Source: Pelagophyceae sp. CCMP2097 (lineage: Eukaryota > Sar > Pelagophyceae). From it: a stretch of DNA of 10,130 bases. Below, piece by piece: positions 7,207 to 10,130 of this stretch. The position numbers and the translations under genes were made by a program. The notes below the pieces were generated by a model. That model searched no databases. It saw only the letters and a program-made list of their open reading frames with translations, and was not told the origin of the DNA. The stretch is from positions 1 to 10,130 of the forward strand of contig MU657586.1 of the NCBI GenBank assembly GCA_026770575.1, written 5' to 3'. Position 1 is the stretch's first letter. Every line of letters begins with the position of its first letter.

Positions 7207-8751
7207 ATGGCATCGTACCAGAGGAACACGGAGAAGACGGCGCTGCGCACCGACTTATACAGCGAGCTGGACTCGTGGCTGCTGCGCTTAATCCGCCAGC
7301 GTGGGTATGTCCGCAAGCCGACTGCCGCGCAGCTGAAAGACTTCGAGAACGACGGCAACGCGCGCATCTCGTGGGAAATGGGCAACCGCTCGTTGGCGCG
7401 AGGAGGGGGCTCGCCGCAGTGGCAGCGGATCGTCTACAACTGGGCGATCGTGGAGAACTGGGTGCTCCACTACCACCCCGGCCACTCCTGGACGGCGAAC
7501 CTGCGCCAATGGGAAGTAGGCCAAGGAGAGTTCGTCGACCCGCTCCCGGTCGAGATCTTGCAGGGCCTGCTCCAGGCGACCGTGCGGACCAAGGGCGAGG
7601 TGGTGCCCGGCGGCACCATCCCGGGCTTAGGGTGCATGTTCGGCAGCGCCAAGATCACCGCCGCCGTTGTGACGAAGGTCCACAAAATCTTCGGCCTGAC
7701 GTCCCCGTGCAGCGACGCCGTCGTCGTCCAGCAGCTCAAAGCCTGGCGCCTCGCGTACCACGCCTCGCACCACGTCGGCTTCGACGCGTACGAGGACCTG
7801 CCGAAGCTCGTCGACGCGGCGCTCTCTGTCGTTGGCTGGACGTCGCTCAAGCGCGCGCAGGTCGCCGCCATGATCCTGTACACGTTCGACCACGGCCACC
7901 GGCCGGACAGCGAGTAAGAGTCCTTTCTCACCGCCGCCGACGGTCATCGGAATTCCTAGGCTCGGCCCGTACTGCCTGGACGTCAACGACATCACCGCGC
8001 CCATGTACTTGAATGGCACCGACTCGCACGGCCAAGCGAAGTTCCTCAAAGTCGGCTATAAGTGGTGGAAGGGGCGGCCAGATCCCGAGCAGGGCCACAT
8101 CCACGAGCAGCAGTTCCACGCCAACCCGTACGACGCGAAGCTCTGCGCCGTCAAGCACATCATCGGCTGGCTCGCGCTCGGCGGGCACGCGCCGATCGGG
8201 CCGCTCTTCGGCAATCTCGAGCCGGCGAGGAAAGGCGGCCAGATGCTCCAGGCGCACCACAAGGAGATGAAGAAGATGGGCAACGCAAGCTTCAACGTCT
8301 GGCACACCAAGGACGGCGAGTGCGTCAACTACTCGTCTGCGCAGGTCGCGGGGATGCTGAAGAAGGTCTTCGAGCGCGCCGACGAGCTGCACCCGTGGGA
8401 CGCGCAATACCCGGAGCAGACGGACTTCTCCGCGTCGGTGCCGCACGACTTCCGAGTCGCGTTCGCCATGTGGGTGCGTTCCTACCGACAAGCCGACTCG
8501 ACCTTCGAATGATGAAAGGACTCGGCTAGGGTGCGCGCTGCAAGGCCGACGCGGCGGTCGTCCGGACCAGCGGCCGATGGGCGTTGTGCAGCGCCGACTT
8601 TTATATCTACTGGAACCAAGGCGCCAGGAAGCGCGAGATGTACCTCCTCGAGGACACGCCCGACCCAATCTTCGAGCGCAAGCCGTTTCCCGCGGCGGGC
8701 ATGACGTACTCCACAGCCGCTCCGCGGTCCTCCCACCGGCGGGCCCCCTAA
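7207..8751 (+). CDS. tyrosine recombinase (integrase) of the mobile element
   Basis: Exons 7207-7913, 7960-8473 and 8530-8751 give about 480 residues. The ATG has A at -3 and G at +4 and precedes MASYQRNTEKT. Residues about 1-210 are helical and lack a familiar signature; they should hold the core-binding domain. The catalytic domain then shows: box I as LYTFDHGHRPDSE with Arg232; a beta-hairpin Lys candidate in KFLKVGYKWWKG (263-273); PHDFR, an H-x-x-R motif with His398 and Arg401; SGRW with Trp424 at the His/Trp position; and FYIYW with the nucleophile Tyr432 or Tyr434. The second Arg lies 31-33 residues from the Tyr, as in Cre and lambda Int. The HxxR ... GRW ... Y-W order resembles Crypton/DIRS/Ngaro recombinases. 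It would cut and rejoin the element's repeats through a 3'-phosphotyrosine. Without splicing the catalytic domain is broken twice. Confidence 0.8.
7914..7959 (+). other. intron 1 of the recombinase gene, 46 nt
   Basis: Donor GCGA|GTAAGA, the closest to the general consensus in the window, and acceptor TTCCTAG|GC. Phase 2 on both sides, restoring Glu after HRPDS. A TAA overlaps the donor. Confidence 0.8.
8474..8529 (+). other. intron 2 of the recombinase gene, 56 nt
   Basis: Donor ATGTGG|GTGCGT and acceptor CGGCTAG|GGT, phase 0. Removing it joins HDFRVAFAMW to GARCKADAAVVRTSGRW, giving the spacing expected between the second catalytic Arg and the Tyr. An in-frame TGA lies inside. Confidence 0.8.
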
Positions 8752-8857
8752 ATAAGGAATCCCGCGCCTCTCACCCCGCCGACCCATCGTTCTCCTGCCC
8801 CAAGGCGGTGTATCATCGGAGCTTGTGTTCGGAGCTTGTGTTTGTAACGTCTATTAT
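8752..8857. other. convergent intergenic gap
   Basis: 107 bp between the stop of the recombinase and the stop of the minus-strand gene. It holds an exact 13-nt tandem duplication (CGGAGCTTGTGTT at 8817-8829 and 8830-8842). Both 3' ends must lie here or overlap. Confidence 0.5.
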
Positions 8858-9928
8858 TCAGCCCTCGGAGCGCATGGCGTTGGCGGCGTTGGCAATCGAT
8901 ATGGTGTACTCGTCCCACGATTGGCTGGTGACCGCCTTGCACGTCGCCGCGTGCGCCGTGAGCATCTGCGTCAAGTTCAGCGGCGTCGTGTCGTCTTCAC
9001 GGTTGAAGCCAGCAGTCGTGTTGACGATGCAGTACTGCCTCTTCCGCGCGAAGAACAGGGTCTCGTTTTTCCTCGTGTCGTCCCTGCTGAGGTCCTGCGC
9101 CTCCCACAGCGCCCTGCGCTTCGGCGCCGTGCCGCACCACTCGACCATCGGCGACACGACCTGGTCGCCGTGTGCGTCCGACTGCAGCCACGGTTTTTCG
9201 AAAAGGCGGCAAATCTCCTTGGCAAATCTAAAGCCCGGCACGGAACGTGCGATAGTCAACGTCGCCGGCGGGACGAGCGCCAGCGGCGCCGCGCTGCCGC
9301 CCGGCGCGCCGTCGCGCGTGCCGTCGCGCGTGCCGACGTCGCGCGCCGCCGCGCCGCCGCCCGTCGTGCCGCCGCGCGCCGCTCCGCTCGCCACGGGCGG
9401 GCCGGCGGTCGACGGAGGCGCCACCCGAGGCGCCACCCTCCTCGGCGGGGGAGGGGTGTACGGCAGGACCGCGTCCTTGTTGTAGAACGTCACTCCGACC
9501 CGTGCGAAACCGCACTCCTCGAGGTACGTCGCCTGCTCGTCAAGGAACACGCCGACGTGCTCGGCTTCGTTCAGCGCGCCCGCGCTCTTCTTCGTCAAGA
9601 TGATGATTTGGTCGAACGGCGGCCGCGAGACGTACTCAACCGTCGTGGTCTTCCCGGTGAAATGGTACTCCTTGAGGGCGGTGCCCCTCGCGGTGTACGC
9701 CCGCTGCAGCTTCTCGAGCTGCGCCGGCCAGTCCTGGGCGGCCACCTCTGGCTTGGCGTTGGGGAGGCACTCCCGCCGCATGCGCTCGATGAAGGCGCTC
9801 AAAGGAGGCCCCTTGGCCGGCTCCGCGCCCGGATTGGCGCCCAACCCCGGCCCGGGGGGACTGCCGACGAACTCGACGAGTTGATCACCCGTGGCGCCAC
9901 CGCCCGTGGCGCGGTGGCGCGCGGCCAT
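8858..9928 (-). CDS. unrecognised 356-residue protein of the mobile element
   Basis: One uninterrupted frame from ATG at 9928 to TGA at 8860-8858. I do not recognise the family. Residues 1-42 are Gly/Pro-rich. Residues about 43-158 look folded, with a helix-rich part (LSAFIERMRREC...) and a strand-rich part (EYVSRPPFDQIIILTKK, HVGVFLDEQ, ARVGVTFYN). Residues about 159-221 are a Pro/Arg/Gly/Ala linker containing a GTRD repeat. Residues about 222-356 look folded again (FRFAKEICRLFEKPW, MVEWCGTAPKRRALWEAQDL, NLTQMLTAHAATC). Its start codon lies inside repeat B1, so its promoter would fall in the A2/B2 repeats, which suits a gene belonging to the element. It has no reverse transcriptase, RNase H, protease or helicase motif that I can see. 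A DNA-binding partner of the recombinase is possible, but nothing shows it. The first exon or start may differ. Confidence 0.55.
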   Translation of the reverse strand: MAARHRATGGGATGDQLVEFVGSPPGPGLGANPGAEPAKGPPLSAFIERMRRECLPNAKPEVAAQDWPAQLEKLQRAYTARGTALKEYHFTGKTTTVEYVSRPPFDQIIILTKKSAGALNEAEHVGVFLDEQATYLEECGFARVGVTFYNKDAVLPYTPPPPRRVAPRVAPPSTAGPPVASGAARGGTTGGGAAARDVGTRDGTRDGAPGGSAAPLALVPPATLTIARSVPGFRFAKEICRLFEKPWLQSDAHGDQVVSPMVEWCGTAPKRRALWEAQDLSRDDTRKNETLFFARKRQYCIVNTTAGFNREDDTTPLNLTQMLTAHAATCKAVTSQSWDEYTISIANAANAMRSEG

Positions 9929-9991
9929 TGGAAGCTGCCAATGTACCCTTCGCCAATTCCGCTGCTTTCCCGATATCCAATATGATCGACC
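9908..9991 (+). repeat. repeat B1
   Basis: 84 nt identical to 10047-10130 at an offset of 139. It begins GGCGCGGTGGCGCGCGG and ends ATATGATCGACC. It contains the start codon of the minus-strand gene (9926-9928). Confidence 0.9.
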
Positions 9992-9998
9992 CGATATC

Positions 9999-10046
9999 TG
10001 CCCGATTTGGAAATCTTACTCTGGGAGTCTACCAGGAAAGTCCCCG
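9999..10046 (+). repeat. repeat A2, between B1 and B2
   Basis: Begins TGCCCGATTTGGAAATC and ends with the 24 nt shared exactly with A1 (10023-10046). Upstream bases 9992-9998 continue the sequence that the inverted left copy also matches. Confidence 0.75.
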
Positions 10047-10130
10047 GGCGCGGTGGCGCGCGGCCATTGGAAGCTGCCAATGTACCCTTCGCCAATTCCG
10101 CTGCTTTCCCGATATCCAATATGATCGACC
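10047..10130 (+). repeat. repeat B2, cut by the window edge
   Basis: Exact second copy of B1, still identical at the last base of the window. Its true length, and whether a further A unit follows, cannot be seen. Confidence 0.9.

Larger units (their letters stand above)
6809..10130. mobile_element. tyrosine-recombinase element with split direct repeats (right end cut)
   Basis: A sequence module at the left (A1, 6809-6863) reappears at the right (A2, 9999-10046), with 24 nt identical at their ends. A2 is sandwiched between two identical 84-nt copies B1 (9908-9991) and B2 (10047-10130). The order A1...B1-A2-B2 is the split-direct-repeat layout described for Ngaro-type and some DIRS-type elements, which integrate by a tyrosine recombinase. 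The interior carries such a recombinase on the plus strand and an unknown protein on the minus strand. No frame shows reverse transcriptase, RNase H or gag-like sequence, so it is not a standard DIRS element. A Crypton-like DNA transposon with secondary terminal repeats, or a tandem insertion, is the main alternative. Confidence 0.6.

Noticed and set aside
9837..9933. Possible P-loop ATPase in the minus-strand protein
   Set aside because: The protein has TGKTTT near residue 91, but the upstream Gly of the Walker A pattern is missing and no Walker B follows. It also lies at about 9650, outside any conserved ATPase context.
9799..10119. 106-residue minus-strand frame over the terminal repeats
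   Set aside because: Its translation repeats itself in two frames because it crosses B2, A2 and B1, and it overlaps the longer gene. It is a by-product of the repeats.
6809..10130. LTR retrotransposon
   Set aside because: There is no pair of matching long terminal repeats around the genes, no primer-binding site or polypurine tract that I can see, and no gag, protease or RT. The A and B units are arranged as split repeats.

Overview
The window looks like nuclear DNA of a GC-rich, compact-genome microbial eukaryote that builds cilia. The genes are interrupted by short spliceosomal introns (44 to 174 nt). There is a recognisable basal-body protein (CEP83-like) and a eukaryote-only domain (villin headpiece), and nothing looks prokaryotic. 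A stramenopile or other small alga fits the composition and intron style, but that placement is inference only.

Layout. Positions 1-150 hold nothing I recognise. Positions 151-580 are a 430-bp MITE-like element with 35-bp terminal inverted repeats, internal repeats and a tRNA-like B box. Positions 752-4271 (minus strand, three exons) encode a protein of about 1,097 residues: TPR repeats, an Ala-rich coiled coil, then a complete C-terminal villin headpiece. A 207-bp divergent promoter region (4272-4478) with a perfect 14-bp palindrome separates it from a plus-strand gene (4479-6685, about five exons) for a CEP83-like distal-appendage protein.

From about 6809 to the right edge lies a different unit, best read as a tyrosine-recombinase mobile element. 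It has a three-exon recombinase gene (7207-8751, plus strand) and a convergent gene for an unrecognised 356-residue protein (8858-9928, minus strand). Its terminal repeats are ordered A1 ... B1-A2-B2, the split-direct-repeat pattern known from Ngaro/DIRS-type tyrosine-recombinase elements. No reverse transcriptase or RNase H is visible between the repeats. B1 and B2 are identical over 84 nt up to the window edge, so the right end is cut off.

Gene models here are joined by splice sites that I inferred by hand. Seven of the eight introns end in TAG followed by G, and this helped choose junctions. One CEP83 junction (near 5179-5286) remains unresolved. The two host genes may share a bidirectional promoter, and the two element genes probably belong to one transposable unit.
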